Assembly (NCBI GenBank): GCA_025463515.1 | Contig: JAODAQ010000065.1 | Coordinates: forward strand, 1 to 64,000 | Direction of reading: 5' to 3' | DNA length: 64,000 bases | Source of the DNA: Rhodoglobus sp. | GTDB taxonomy: Bacteria; Actinomycetota; Actinomycetes; Actinomycetales; Microbacteriaceae | Shown: one piece after another, positions 49,122 to 58,973 of the stretch | How positions within the stretch are numbered: position 1 is the stretch's first letter | Layout of the letters: the number at the start of each line of letters is the position of its first letter | Made by a program: the position numbers and the translations under genes | Notes under the pieces: generated by a model | What the model saw: only the letters and a program-made list of their open reading frames with translations | The model's database searches: none | Told to the model about the DNA's origin: nothing

Positions 49122-49915
49122 GCGCCCGCTTGTCGAGCTCGGTCGAGACGGTCATCGCTGCGCGCAAGGCCGCCGGTTCCGGGGCGCTCGTCGGCTACCT
49201 CCCGGTCGGGTTCCCCGACCTCAAGACCAGCATCGACGCGGCAGTCGCGCTCGTCGAGAACGGCGTCGACATCATCGAGCTGGGCCTGCCGTACTCCGAC
49301 CCCGTGATGGACGGCCCGGTCATCCAGAGGGCTACCCAGACGGCCCTCGCCGACGGGTTCAAGCTCGGGCACGGGTTTGAGGCGGTTGCCGCGATCACCG
49401 CGCGCGTCGACGCGCCCGTTCTCGTCATGACGTACTGGAACCCCGTCCTGCAGTACGGCGTCGACCGCTTCGCGGACGACCTGCTCGCCGCGGGCGGCGC
49501 TGGCCTGATCACGCCCGACCTCGTCGCGGACGAGGCCTCGGAGTGGCTCGCGGCATCCGACCGCACGGGCCTCGACCGGGTGTTCCTCGCGGCGCCCTCG
49601 TCGACCGATGCGCGACTGCGCCAGGCCGTCGAGCGCAGCCGCGGCTTCGTCTACGCGGTCTCGACCATGGGCATCACCGGCGCGCGCGCCGACGTAGACC
49701 AGGCCGCCCGCTCACTGGTCGCACGACTGCGGGATGCCGGCTCCACGAGCGCCTGCGTCGGGGTGGGCATCTCCACCGGCGACCAGGTGCGCGAGGTGCT
49801 CGGCTACGCGGACGGCGCCATCGTCGGATCCGCCCTCGTCTCCGCTCTCGCCGACGGGGGAGTGCCCGCTGTGGCTCGCGCTGCCGCCGCTCTGGCAGCG
49901 GGTACAGTTGCCTAG
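49118..49915 (+). CDS. trpA: tryptophan synthase alpha chain
   Basis: TrpA cleaves indole-3-glycerol phosphate to indole, which is tunnelled to TrpB. The 265-residue barrel shows [15 protein letters not shown], the catalytic Asp region [19 protein letters not shown] and the phosphate loop [10 protein letters not shown]. The GTG 49118 start overlaps trpB. It is the last trp gene; lgt follows after 18 bases and may be part of the same transcript. Confidence 0.97.
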   Translation: MSARLSSSVETVIAARKAAGSGALVGYLPVGFPDLKTSIDAAVALVENGVDIIELGLPYSDPVMDGPVIQRATQTALADGFKLGHGFEAVAAITARVDAPVLVMTYWNPVLQYGVDRFADDLLAAGGAGLITPDLVADEASEWLAASDRTGLDRVFLAAPSSTDARLRQAVERSRGFVYAVSTMGITGARADVDQAARSLVARLRDAGSTSACVGVGISTGDQVREVLGYADGAIVGSALVSALADGGVPAVARAAAALAAGTVA

Positions 49916-49933
49916 TCTTATCGCTCTAGAAAG

Positions 49934-51043
49934 GTGACGAGCTTGTCGCTCCTGCCACTCAGCATCCCCAGCCCGCCCATCGACTGGCAGATCCCGTGGT
50001 CGATCCCGCTCGGCTGGCTGCACGCGATCCTGCCGTTCGTCGGTGAGAACCAGGTCATCCAGATCCACACCTACGCGCTGTGCATCCTGGTCGGCATCAT
50101 CGCCTCCGCGATCATGGTCAACCAGCGCCTCAAGGCGCGCGGCGCGGAGCCCGGCATCGTGCTCGACGTCATCATCTGGGCGATCCCGCTCGGCCTCATC
50201 GGGGCGCGCGCGTACCACGTGCTCACCCACCCCGGCGACTACTTCTTCGACGGCGCCGACCCCTTCAACATCAGCAAGCCGGGCAACGTCTTCGCGATCT
50301 GGGAGGGCGGAAACGCCCTGTTCGGCTCGCTCATCGGCGGTGCCATCGGCGCCTGGATCGGCTGCCGCGTCACGGGCCTCCGCTTCTGGACCTTCGCGGA
50401 CGCCCTCGCTCCCGCGATGCTCCTCGCCCAGGCGCTCGGCCGCCTCGGCAACTACTTCAACCACGAGCTCTTCGGCCTGCCGACCGACCTGCCGTGGGGC
50501 CTCGAGATCGAGTCGAGCAACCCGGCGTACCCGGTCGGCCTCGCCGAGGGCACGCTGTTCCACCCCACGTTCCTCTACGAGATGATCTGGAACGTCGTGG
50601 GCATCGTGTTCCTGCTCACGATGGAGCGCCAGTACCGCTTCGTGAAGAAGACGATCCTCGGCATCTCCCTGCCGGTTCCCCTGGGCGACGCCGTCCCGCG
50701 CCTGCAGTGGGGCAAGGTCTGGGCCCTGTACATGATCTGGTACGGCGTCGGCCGCGCCTGGTTCGAGTCGATCCGCATTGACCCGAGCGAGGTGTTCTTC
50801 GGCATCCGCACGAACGTGTGGGGGGCCTTCGCCGCGATCCTGCTCGGCATCATCCTGTTCCTCGTCCAGCGCCGCCGCCACCCCGGTTTCGAGCCGAGCG
50901 CCTACGTGCCCGGTCGGGAGTGGAAGCCGGAGGGTGCTGTAGACTCCGGGGAGACCTATTCGGATGCTGACGAACCCGACGACGATGTCGCCGACGCTGA
51001 CGAAAAGCTCGCCACAAGCGACTCTGGTAACACGCGCTCCTAA
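49934..51043 (+). CDS. lgt: prolipoprotein diacylglyceryl transferase
   Basis: Lgt attaches diacylglycerol to the lipobox cysteine of prolipoproteins, such as the four lipoproteins in this window. The 369-residue multi-pass membrane protein has the family signature ALGRLGNYFNHELFG and GARAYHVLTH, WEGGNALFGSLIGG. After the last helix there is an acidic tail (SGETYSDADEPDDDVADADE). GTG 49934 has no spacing for the AGAAAGG at 49928-49934; TTG 49943, 8 bases after it, is an equally plausible start and would shorten the protein by three residues. Confidence 0.95.
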   Translation: MTSLSLLPLSIPSPPIDWQIPWSIPLGWLHAILPFVGENQVIQIHTYALCILVGIIASAIMVNQRLKARGAEPGIVLDVIIWAIPLGLIGARAYHVLTHPGDYFFDGADPFNISKPGNVFAIWEGGNALFGSLIGGAIGAWIGCRVTGLRFWTFADALAPAMLLAQALGRLGNYFNHELFGLPTDLPWGLEIESSNPAYPVGLAEGTLFHPTFLYEMIWNVVGIVFLLTMERQYRFVKKTILGISLPVPLGDAVPRLQWGKVWALYMIWYGVGRAWFESIRIDPSEVFFGIRTNVWGAFAAILLGIILFLVQRRRHPGFEPSAYVPGREWKPEGAVDSGETYSDADEPDDDVADADEKLATSDSGNTRS

Positions 51044-51114
51044 TAACCGGGGGCCAGATTCCTTAGGGCCGCCGACGTCCCCCAACGCAATGCACCATCG
51101 TGAGGACGGTTCCC

Positions 51115-54100
51115 ATGGCTCTCACGCCACCCTTTGAGCGCTTCAGCTCGGTTCCGCAGGCAACGGGTCTCTACAACCCGCGCAATGAGAAGGACGCCTG
51201 CGGCCTCGCCATGGTCGCGACCCTCCGCGGCACGGCGGGGCACGACATCATCGAGACCGCTCTGAACGCCCTGCGCAACCTCGAGCACCGCGGTGCTGTC
51301 GGGTCGGATGCGGGCACGGGCGACGGCGCGGGGATCATCACCCAGATCCCGGATGCCTTCCTCAGGGCCGTCGTCGACTTCGAGCTCCCGCCCGTCGGCC
51401 GCTACGCGGTCGGCATGTCGTTCCTGCCCACGGATGCAGCGGAGCGCGAGACCCTCAAGCGGGGCCTCGCCGAGCTCGCCGCCGAGGAGAGCCTGACCGT
51501 CCTCGGCTGGCGGGAGGTGCCGGTCGAGCCGAGCAACCTCGGCAATCTCGCCCGCGACGCGATGCCAGCCTTCGAGCAGGTGTTCCTGCAGTCGACGCGA
51601 GTCTCGACGAGCTCGACCGGCGAGCAGCGCCCCGCCGGCGGCCTCGAGCTCGAGCGCCAGGTGTTCCGCCTGCGCAAGCGCGCGGAGCACCAGCTCAACG
51701 CCTACTTCCCGTCGCTCTCCGCGCGCACCCTCGTCTACAAGGGCATGGTCACGACTCTCCAGCTGGAGCCGTTCTACCCCGACCTCTCCGACGAGCGCTT
51801 CACCTCGAAGCTCGCCCTCGTGCACTCGCGCTACTCGACCAACACGTTCCCGTCGTGGCCGCTCGCCCAGCCGTTCCGCATGATCGCGCACAACGGCGAG
51901 ATCAACACCGTTCAGGGCAACCGCAACTGGATGCGCGCGCGGCAGTCCCAGCTCGAGAGCGACGTGCTCGGCGACATCCGGTCGATCCTGCCCATCAACA
52001 CGCCCGGCGCGAGCGACTCGGCGTCGTTCGACGAGGTCGTGGAACTGCTCAACCTGGCCGGCCGCTCGCTCCCGCACGCGATGATGATGATGGTGCCGGA
52101 GGCGTACGAGAACCAGACGGATGTCGACCCCGCCCGTCGCGCCTTCTACGAGTACCACTCCATGCTCATGGAGCCGTGGGACGGCCCCGCCGCCCTCGTC
52201 TTCACCGACGGCTCGCTGGTCGGCGCCACCCTCGACCGCAACGGGCTCCGCCCGGGCCGCTACCTCGTCACCGACGAGGGGCTCGTGGTGCTCGCAAGCG
52301 AGATCGGCGTGCTCGACATCGAGCCGAGCAAGGTCGTCCGCAAGGGCCGCCTTCGCCCCGGCAAGATGTTCCTCGTCGACACGGCCGAGGGCCGCATCAT
52401 CGAGGACGACGAGGTCAAGGCCGAGCTCGCAGCGTCCGAGCCGTGGGGGGAGTGGCTCGAGCAGGGCCGCATCGCCCTGAAGGACCTGCCCGAGCGCGAG
52501 CACATCGTGCACACTCCGGCCTCGGTGACCCGCCGCCAGCGCACCTTCGGCTACACCGAGGAGGAGGTGCGCATCCTCGTCATGCCCATGGCGCGATTCG
52601 CGGCCGAGCCCCTCGGCGCGATGGGTTCAGACACCCCGATCGCCGTCCTCTCGGACCGGCCGCGCCTGCTGTTCGACTACTTCACGCAGCAGTTCGCGCA
52701 AGTGACGAACCCGCCGCTCGACTCGATCCGCGAAGAGGTCGTGACCTCGATGAAGTCCGGGCTCGGGCCGGAGCGCAACCTGCTCACCGCGACCCCCGAG
52801 CACGCGAAGCAGATCGCCCTCGACTTCCCGGTGATCGACAACGACGAGCTCGCGAAGATCCAGCACTTCGAGACCGCCAGCGGCCGTCGCCCCACGGTCA
52901 CCCTCAGGGGCCTGTACCGCGTGGACAAGGGCCCGAAGGCCATGGAGAAGCGCCTCGCCAAGATGTGCGCAGAGGTCGATGAGGCGATCGCGAACGGCGC
53001 GCAGTTCATCGTGCTCTCCGACCGCGACTCCAACAAGGACCTGGCGCCGATCCCGTCGCTGCTGATGCTCGCGGCCGTGCACCACCACCTGATCCGCGAA
53101 GAGAACCGGATGAAGGTCGGAATCATCGTCGAGGCGGGCGACGTGCGCGAAGTGCACCACGTCGCGCTGCTCGTGGGCTACGGCGCCTCGGCGATCAACC
53201 CGTACCTCGCGATGGAGACCGCGGAGGAGCTGGTCCGCAGCGGGATGATCCAGGGGATCACCCCGGAGAAGGCCGTCAAGAACCTCATCAAGGCGCTCGG
53301 CAAGGGCGTGCTCAAGATCATGTCCAAGATGGGCATCTCCGTCGTCGGCTCCTACGCGGCCGCCCAGGCCTTCGAGGCGGTCGGGCTCAACCAGGAGTTC
53401 GTCGACCAGTACTTCACCGGCACCTCGAGCCTCCTCGGCGGCGTCGGCATCGACGTGATCGCCACGGAGAGCGCGGCGCGCCACGCCGCCGCCTACCCGG
53501 AGGGCGCCTCGCCGAGCGCGCACGAGCGCCTCGCCACCGGCGGCGAGTACCAGTGGCGCCGCGAGGGCCCGCCGCACCTCTTCAACCCGGAGACGGTGTT
53601 CAAGCTCCAGCACGCGACCCGCTCGCGCCGCTACGACATCTTCCGCGACTACACGAAGCTCGTGGACGAGCAGGCCGAGAACCTGATGACGCTGCGCGGG
53701 CTGTTCAAGATCAAGGACGGCCAGCGCCCCGCGGTGCCGATCGACGAGGTCGAATCGGTCGAGTCGATCGTCAAGCGCTTCAACACGGGTGCGATGAGCT
53801 ACGGCTCGATCAGCCAGGAGGCTCACGAGACGCTCGCGATCGCGATGAACCGTCTCGGTGGGCGGTCCAACACGGGCGAGGGCGGCGAGGATGTCGCGCG
53901 CCTTCTCGACCCGGAGCGCCGCAGTGCGATCAAGCAGGTGGCATCCGGCCGTTTCGGCGTCACGAGCATGTACCTGACCCACGCGACGGACATCCAGATC
54001 AAGATGGCGCAGGGCGCCAAGCCCGGCGAGGGCGGCCAGCTGCCCGCTGCGAAGGTGTACCCCTGGATCGCGCGCACTCGCCACAGCACCGCCGGTGTCG

Positions 54101-55704
54101 GGCTCATCTCGCCGCCGCCGCACCACGACATCTACTCGATCGAGGACCTCAAGCAGCTCATCTTCGACGTGAAGCGCGCCAACCCGGAGGCCCGGGTGCA
54201 CGTCAAGCTCGTGAGCCAGTCGGGCATCGGCGCGGTCGCGGCGGGCGTGACGAAGGCCCTCGCCGACGTCGTGCTGGTCTCCGGCCACGACGGCGGCACC
54301 GGATCGAGCCCGCTCAACTCGCTCAAGCACGCCGGTACCCCGTGGGAGATCGGCCTCGCCGAGACGCAGCAGACCCTCATGCTCAACGGCATGCGCGACC
54401 GCGTGGTCGTGCAGGTCGACGGGCAGATGAAGACCGGCCGCGACGTGATCATCGGCGCGCTGCTCGGGGCGGAGGAGTACGGCTTCGCGACAGCGCCGCT
54501 CGTCGTGAGCGGGTGCATCCTCATGCGCGTCTGCCACCTCGACACCTGCCCGGTCGGCGTCGCGACGCAGAACCCCGAGCTGCGCGCGCGCTTCACGGGC
54601 AAGCCCGAGTTCATCGTCAACTTCTTCGAGTTCCTGGCCCAGGAGGTGCGCGAGTACCTCTCGGAGCTGGGCTTCCGCTCGCTCGAGGAGCTCATCGGCC
54701 ACAGCGAGCTGCTCGACGTCGACCGCGCCGTGGAGCACTGGAAGGCCGACGGCCTCGACCTGACCCCGATCTTCGTGGGCCCGGAGTTCGACGACGACGA
54801 GCCGCGCACCAACCGCGTGCCCCAGAACCACGAGCTCGAGAAGCACTTCGACCAGCAGCTCATCCGCCTGAGCAGCGCGGCGCTGGAGAACGGCACCCCC
54901 GTCGTGATCGAGCTCCCGGTGCGCAACACGGAGCGCGCGGTCGGCACCATGCTCGGCCACGAGGTCACGGTGCGCCACGGCGAGAACGGCCTGCCCACGG
55001 GCACGATCGAGGTGCGGCTCACCGGCACGGCCGGGCAGTCGTTCGGCGCGTTCATGCCGGCGGGCATCCGGCTCAGGCTTGAGGGCGACAGCAACGACTA
55101 CGTCGGCAAGGGCCTGTGCGGCGGCGAGATCGTGATCCGCCCGCACCGCAACAGCGTGTTCCCGGCGGAGCGCAACGTCATCGCCGGCAACGTCATCGGC
55201 TACGGCGCGACCCAGGGCAGCATGTTCCTGCGCGGCATCGTCGGGGAGCGGTTCCTCGTGCGCAACTCCGGCGCCACCGCGGTCGTGGAGGGAGTGGGCG
55301 ACCACGCGCTCGAGTACATGACCGGCGGGCTCGCGGTCATCCTCGGCGGCACCGGGCGCAACCTCGGCGCCGGCATGTCGGGCGGCACTGCCTACATCCA
55401 CGACCTGCGGCCCGAGCGCGTCAACGCCGAGTCGCTCGCGACGGGCGAGCTCGAGCTGCTGCCGCTGGGCGGCGCGGATGTGGAGATCCTCACGGACCTG
55501 CTCACCCGCCACCGCGACGAGACCGACTCGGTGGTCGCGGCGAAGATGCTCGAGAACCTGGATGACACGATCGCGCGCTTCACCAAGGTGCTGCCGCGCG
55601 ACTACGCGGCAGTGCTGCAGACGCGGCAGACCGCGATCGACGAAGGACTGGACCCGGACGGCGACGTTACCTGGGCTCGCATCATGGAGGTGACGGGCGG
55701 TTGA
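51115..55704 (+). CDS. gltB: glutamate synthase (NADPH) large chain
   Basis: GltB transfers the glutamine amide to 2-oxoglutarate. The 1529-residue chain includes a 28-residue propeptide; processing exposes the nucleophile C29 ([12 protein letters not shown]). Then follow the class II amidotransferase domain, the central domain, the FMN domain with the 3Fe-4S cysteines [15 protein letters not shown], and the C-terminal Gly-rich beta-helix. ATG 51115 follows GAGGAC. Residues about 163-171 (VSTSSTGEQ) are encoded by a short dispersed repeat. gltD follows after 45 bases. Confidence 0.98.
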   Translation: MALTPPFERFSSVPQATGLYNPRNEKDACGLAMVATLRGTAGHDIIETALNALRNLEHRGAVGSDAGTGDGAGIITQIPDAFLRAVVDFELPPVGRYAVGMSFLPTDAAERETLKRGLAELAAEESLTVLGWREVPVEPSNLGNLARDAMPAFEQVFLQSTRVSTSSTGEQRPAGGLELERQVFRLRKRAEHQLNAYFPSLSARTLVYKGMVTTLQLEPFYPDLSDERFTSKLALVHSRYSTNTFPSWPLAQPFRMIAHNGEINTVQGNRNWMRARQSQLESDVLGDIRSILPINTPGASDSASFDEVVELLNLAGRSLPHAMMMMVPEAYENQTDVDPARRAFYEYHSMLMEPWDGPAALVFTDGSLVGATLDRNGLRPGRYLVTDEGLVVLASEIGVLDIEPSKVVRKGRLRPGKMFLVDTAEGRIIEDDEVKAELAASEPWGEWLEQGRIALKDLPEREHIVHTPASVTRRQRTFGYTEEEVRILVMPMARFAAEPLGAMGSDTPIAVLSDRPRLLFDYFTQQFAQVTNPPLDSIREEVVTSMKSGLGPERNLLTATPEHAKQIALDFPVIDNDELAKIQHFETASGRRPTVTLRGLYRVDKGPKAMEKRLAKMCAEVDEAIANGAQFIVLSDRDSNKDLAPIPSLLMLAAVHHHLIREENRMKVGIIVEAGDVREVHHVALLVGYGASAINPYLAMETAEELVRSGMIQGITPEKAVKNLIKALGKGVLKIMSKMGISVVGSYAAAQAFEAVGLNQEFVDQYFTGTSSLLGGVGIDVIATESAARHAAAYPEGASPSAHERLATGGEYQWRREGPPHLFNPETVFKLQHATRSRRYDIFRDYTKLVDEQAENLMTLRGLFKIKDGQRPAVPIDEVESVESIVKRFNTGAMSYGSISQEAHETLAIAMNRLGGRSNTGEGGEDVARLLDPERRSAIKQVASGRFGVTSMYLTHATDIQIKMAQGAKPGEGGQLPAAKVYPWIARTRHSTAGVGLISPPPHHDIYSIEDLKQLIFDVKRANPEARVHVKLVSQSGIGAVAAGVTKALADVVLVSGHDGGTGSSPLNSLKHAGTPWEIGLAETQQTLMLNGMRDRVVVQVDGQMKTGRDVIIGALLGAEEYGFATAPLVVSGCILMRVCHLDTCPVGVATQNPELRARFTGKPEFIVNFFEFLAQEVREYLSELGFRSLEELIGHSELLDVDRAVEHWKADGLDLTPIFVGPEFDDDEPRTNRVPQNHELEKHFDQQLIRLSSAALENGTPVVIELPVRNTERAVGTMLGHEVTVRHGENGLPTGTIEVRLTGTAGQSFGAFMPAGIRLRLEGDSNDYVGKGLCGGEIVIRPHRNSVFPAERNVIAGNVIGYGATQGSMFLRGIVGERFLVRNSGATAVVEGVGDHALEYMTGGLAVILGGTGRNLGAGMSGGTAYIHDLRPERVNAESLATGELELLPLGGADVEILTDLLTRHRDETDSVVAAKMLENLDDTIARFTKVLPRDYAAVLQTRQTAIDEGLDPDGDVTWARIMEVTGG
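51601..51622 (+). repeat. short dispersed repeat inside gltB
   Basis: GTCTCGACGAGCTCGACCGG then CG, the TCTCGAC..GCTCGA family again, in frame as Val-Ser-Thr-Ser-Ser-Thr-Gly in a loop of the amidotransferase domain just before [16 protein letters not shown]. Confidence 0.45.
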
Positions 55705-55749
55705 AAACACAGTCTGATCCCCAACTCCGAGCAACAATGGATGTGACAA

Positions 55750-57207
55750 ATGGCTGATCCCAAGGGCTTTCTCAAGGTGCAGGAGCGGGAGACCCCGCCC
55801 CGTCGCCCCGTCGCGCTGCGGCTCATGGACTGGAAAGAGGTCTACGAGCAGCAGGACCCGTCCGAGCTCAAGCGCCAGGCCGGCCGCTGCATGGACTGCG
55901 GCATCCCGTTCTGCCACCAGGGCTGCCCGCTCGGCAACCTGATCCCCGAGTGGAACGACCTCATGTGGCGCGGCGAGGGCGCGCAGGCCATCGAGCGCCT
56001 GCACGCGACCAACAACTTCCCGGAGTTCACCGGCCGCCTGTGCCCCGCCCCGTGCGAGTCGAGCTGCGTGCTCGGCATCAACCAGCCGGCGGTGACGATC
56101 AAGCAGGTCGAGGTCTCGATCATCGACCAGGCGTTCGCGAACGGCCTCGTCACTCCGCACCCGCCCGAGCGCCTCACCGGCAAGACCGTTGCCGTGGTCG
56201 GCTCCGGCCCCGCGGGACTCGCTGCGGCCCAGCAGCTCACGCGCGCGGGCCACACCGTCGCCGTGTTCGAGCGGGACGACCGCATCGGCGGGCTGCTGCG
56301 GTACGGCATCCCGGACTTCAAGATGGAGAAGAAGCACATCGAGGCGCGCATCGCGCAGATGCAGGCCGAGGGCACGCGCTTCCGCGCGGGCGTCGAGATC
56401 GGCGTCGACATCTCCTGGAGCGACCTCAAGGCGCGCTACGACGCGGTGGTCATCGCGACCGGCGCCATGGTTCCGCGCGATCTGCCGATCCCCGGTCGCG
56501 ACCTCCTCGGCGTGCACTTCGCTATGGAGTACCTCGTGCAGCAGAACAAGGCGGGCGCGGGCGACCTCGTCCCCGAGCAGATCAGCGCTGAGGGCAAGCA
56601 CGTCGTCGTCCTCGGCGGCGGCGACACCGGAGCCGACTGCATCGGCACCGCGCACCGCCAGTCGGCGCTCTCGGTCACCAACCTCGCGATCGGCATCCAG
56701 CCGCCGAACGAGCGCCCCGAGCACCAGCCGTGGCCGATGTCCCCGACGCTGTTCGAGGTGTCCAGCGCCCACGAGGAGGGCGGCGAGCGCGTGTACCTCG
56801 CGTCGACCGTGGAGTTCCTCTCGAACGAGGCCGGCGAGGTGCGGGCGATCCGCGTCGCCGAGACCGAGTACATCGACGGACGCCGCGTGCCGAAGTCGGG
56901 CACCGAGCGCGAGATCCCGGCCGACCTGGTGCTCCTCGCACTCGGCTTCACCGGCCCGGAGTCGCACACCATCGACGAGCAGCTTCCCGTGCCGTTCGAC
57001 GCGAAGGGTAACATCGAGCGCGACGGCGACTACCAGACCAGCGAGTCCGGCGTGTTCGTCGCGGGCGACGCCGGCCGCGGCCAGTCGCTCATCGTGTGGG
57101 CCATCGCCGAGGGTCGCGCTGCGGCATCCGCCGTCGACAAGTTCCTCGAGGGCGAGACCCAGCTGCCCTTCCCCGTGCGTCCGACCGACCACGCCATCTC
57201 GATCTAG
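55750..57207 (+). CDS. gltD: glutamate synthase small chain
   Basis: GltD passes electrons from NADPH to GltB. The 485-residue flavoprotein has two 4Fe-4S cysteine clusters near the N-terminus (CMDCGIPFCHQGCP and CPAPCESSCVLG), the FAD-binding VVGSGPAGLAAAQQL and the NADPH-binding VLGGGDTGADCIG. The C-terminal GDAGRGQSLIVWAIAEGR closes the FAD site. ATG 55750 starts the family sequence MADPKGFLKVQERETP. It is co-transcribed with gltB in all likelihood; together they assimilate ammonia fixed as glutamine. Confidence 0.98.
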   Translation: MADPKGFLKVQERETPPRRPVALRLMDWKEVYEQQDPSELKRQAGRCMDCGIPFCHQGCPLGNLIPEWNDLMWRGEGAQAIERLHATNNFPEFTGRLCPAPCESSCVLGINQPAVTIKQVEVSIIDQAFANGLVTPHPPERLTGKTVAVVGSGPAGLAAAQQLTRAGHTVAVFERDDRIGGLLRYGIPDFKMEKKHIEARIAQMQAEGTRFRAGVEIGVDISWSDLKARYDAVVIATGAMVPRDLPIPGRDLLGVHFAMEYLVQQNKAGAGDLVPEQISAEGKHVVVLGGGDTGADCIGTAHRQSALSVTNLAIGIQPPNERPEHQPWPMSPTLFEVSSAHEEGGERVYLASTVEFLSNEAGEVRAIRVAETEYIDGRRVPKSGTEREIPADLVLLALGFTGPESHTIDEQLPVPFDAKGNIERDGDYQTSESGVFVAGDAGRGQSLIVWAIAEGRAAASAVDKFLEGETQLPFPVRPTDHAISI

Positions 57208-57257
57208 TACCTTTCCCACCACCACCACCACTGCAGTACCCACATCAGAAGGAAGTC

Positions 57258-58700
57258 ATGAGACGAGCTAAAATCGTCGCGACACTCGGCCCAGCAACGT
57301 CGAGCTACGAGAACATCAGAGCGATCATCGATGCAGGTGTCGATGTGGCCCGCATGAACCTCAGCCACGGCTCCTACGCCGTGCACGAAGAGGTCTACGC
57401 CAACGTGCGCAAGGCGGCTGAGGACTCCGGTCGTGCCGTCGCCGTCATGGTCGACCTGCAGGGCCCCAAGATCCGCCTGGGCAAGTTCGAGGCCGGCCCC
57501 TACGACCTCGCCGTCGGCGACATCTTCAAGATCACCACCGAGGACGTCATCGGCACCAAGGAGCTCTCGGGCACGACGTTCAAGGGCCTGCCCGACGACG
57601 TCTCGCCGGGCGACTTCCTCCTCATCGACGACGGCAAGGTCAAGGTCAAGGTCACCTCGGTCGACGGCCCGGTCGTCACGACCGAGGTCATCGTCGCGGG
57701 CGCTGTCTCCAACAACAAGGGCATCAACCTGCCCGGCGTCGCGGTCAACGTGCCCGCCCTCTCCGAGAAGGACGAGGACGACCTCCGCTGGGGCCTCAAG
57801 CTCGGCGCCGACCTCATCGCGCTCTCGTTCGTGCGCAATGCCGAGGACATCGTGCGCGTGCACGAGATCATGGCGGAGGAGGGCCGCAAGGTCCCCGTCA
57901 TCGCCAAGATCGAGAAGCCGCAGGCCGTCGACCACCTCGAGGCCATCATCGATGCGTTCGACGCCATCATGGTCGCCCGTGGCGACCTGGGCGTCGAGCT
58001 GCCGCTCGAGGCCGTTCCGATCGTGCAGAAGCGCACTGTCGAGCTCGCGCGCCGCATGGCCAAGCCGGTCATCGTCGCGACGCAGATGCTCGAGTCGATG
58101 ATCTCCTCGCCGGTTCCGACTCGCGCAGAGACCTCGGACGTCGCGAACGCCATCCTCGACGGCGCTGACGCGGTGATGCTCTCCGGCGAGACCAGTGTCG
58201 GCGAGTATCCGGTCATCACGGTGCAGACCATGGCGCGCATCGTGGCCTCCACCGAGGACCACGGCTTGGAGCGCATCCCCCCGCTCGGCACGAAGCCGCG
58301 CACGCAGGGCGGCGCGATCACCCTCGCGGCGGCCGAGGTCGCCGACTTCGTCGACGCCAAGTACGTCTGCGTCTTCACCGAGTCGGGAGATTCGGCCCGC
58401 CGGATGTCGCGGCTCCGGTTCCGCGTTCCCATGAAGGCCTTCACGCCCGATCCCGCTATCCGCCGCCGCATGGCGCTGATCTGGGGCATCGAGTCCTTCG
58501 TCGTGGAGCGCGTCACCCACACCGATGCGATGTACCGCCAGGTGGACGAGGTGCTCCTCGCCGAGGGCCTGGCCGAGGTCGGCGACAAGGTCGTCGTGAT
58601 CTCGGGATCCCCTCCCGGCATCTCGGGCTCGACCAACGACCTGCGCGTGCACATCGTCGGCGATGCCGTGAACGCTGCAGCTCCGGTCTGGGAGAAGTAG
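57258..58700 (+). CDS. pyk: pyruvate kinase
   Basis: Pyk converts phosphoenolpyruvate and ADP to pyruvate and ATP. The 480-residue enzyme has RAKIVATLGPATSSYENI, the metal-binding strings VDLQGPKIRLG and ALSFVRNAEDI, the active-site Lys in VIAKIEKPQAV and MVARGDLGVELP, and a C-terminal allosteric domain. ATG 57258 follows AGAAGGAAG (57247-57255). A pyk gene near a PdtaR-type regulator is a familiar actinobacterial arrangement. Confidence 0.97.
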   Translation: MRRAKIVATLGPATSSYENIRAIIDAGVDVARMNLSHGSYAVHEEVYANVRKAAEDSGRAVAVMVDLQGPKIRLGKFEAGPYDLAVGDIFKITTEDVIGTKELSGTTFKGLPDDVSPGDFLLIDDGKVKVKVTSVDGPVVTTEVIVAGAVSNNKGINLPGVAVNVPALSEKDEDDLRWGLKLGADLIALSFVRNAEDIVRVHEIMAEEGRKVPVIAKIEKPQAVDHLEAIIDAFDAIMVARGDLGVELPLEAVPIVQKRTVELARRMAKPVIVATQMLESMISSPVPTRAETSDVANAILDGADAVMLSGETSVGEYPVITVQTMARIVASTEDHGLERIPPLGTKPRTQGGAITLAAAEVADFVDAKYVCVFTESGDSARRMSRLRFRVPMKAFTPDPAIRRRMALIWGIESFVVERVTHTDAMYRQVDEVLLAEGLAEVGDKVVVISGSPPGISGSTNDLRVHIVGDAVNAAAPVWEK

Positions 58701-58702
58701 TC

Positions 58703-58909
58703 CTGGAGCCCGCTCCCGGCCGCTACCGCCACTTCAAGGGCGCGGTGTACGTGGTCGTGGGCGTGGCTCGGCACAGCGAGACCGAGGAGCCGTTCGTGGT
58801 GTACCACCGCGACGGCTCTTCGGAGCTGTGGGTGCGCCCGGTCGCGATGTGGGGCGAGCGGGTCGTGCGCGACGGATACGACGGGCCGCGGTTCGCGCGA
58901 ATCGAGTAG
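58703..58909 (+). CDS. DUF1653 small protein, apparent CTG start
   Basis: This 68-codon frame reads from PGRYRHFKG through VGVARHSETEEPFVVYH and ELWVRPVAMW to GPRFARIE, an unmistakable DUF1653 protein of unknown function. No ATG, GTG or TTG precedes the conserved PGRYRHFKG in this frame; a CTG at 58703 has GGGAG (58690-58694) about 8 bases upstream, within the end of pyk. A GTG at 58745 would delete the first conserved strand. The gene begins 3 bases after the pyk stop. The start assignment is an inference; the coding frame is solid. Confidence 0.82.
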   Translation: MEPAPGRYRHFKGAVYVVVGVARHSETEEPFVVYHRDGSSELWVRPVAMWGERVVRDGYDGPRFARIE

Positions 58910-58927
58910 CCAGGGAGCGATACGATC

Positions 58928-58958
58928 TTGACTGCCCCTCACGTCAGACCGCGATAAG
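58928..58958 (+). promoter_or_regulatory. possible promoter of the secreted beta-propeller gene
   Basis: TTGACT (58928-58933) resembles a -35 box and GATAAG (58953-58958) a -10 box, 19 bases apart. GGAG (58962-58965) then provides the ribosome binding site. The spacing is slightly long. Confidence 0.4.
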
Positions 58959-58973
58959 ACCCGGAGTACCGCA

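Noticed and set aside
52627-57243. Minus-strand open frame of about 1538 codons across gltB and gltD
   Set aside because: Same reason: it mirrors the codon bias of the sense genes and shows no recognisable domain.
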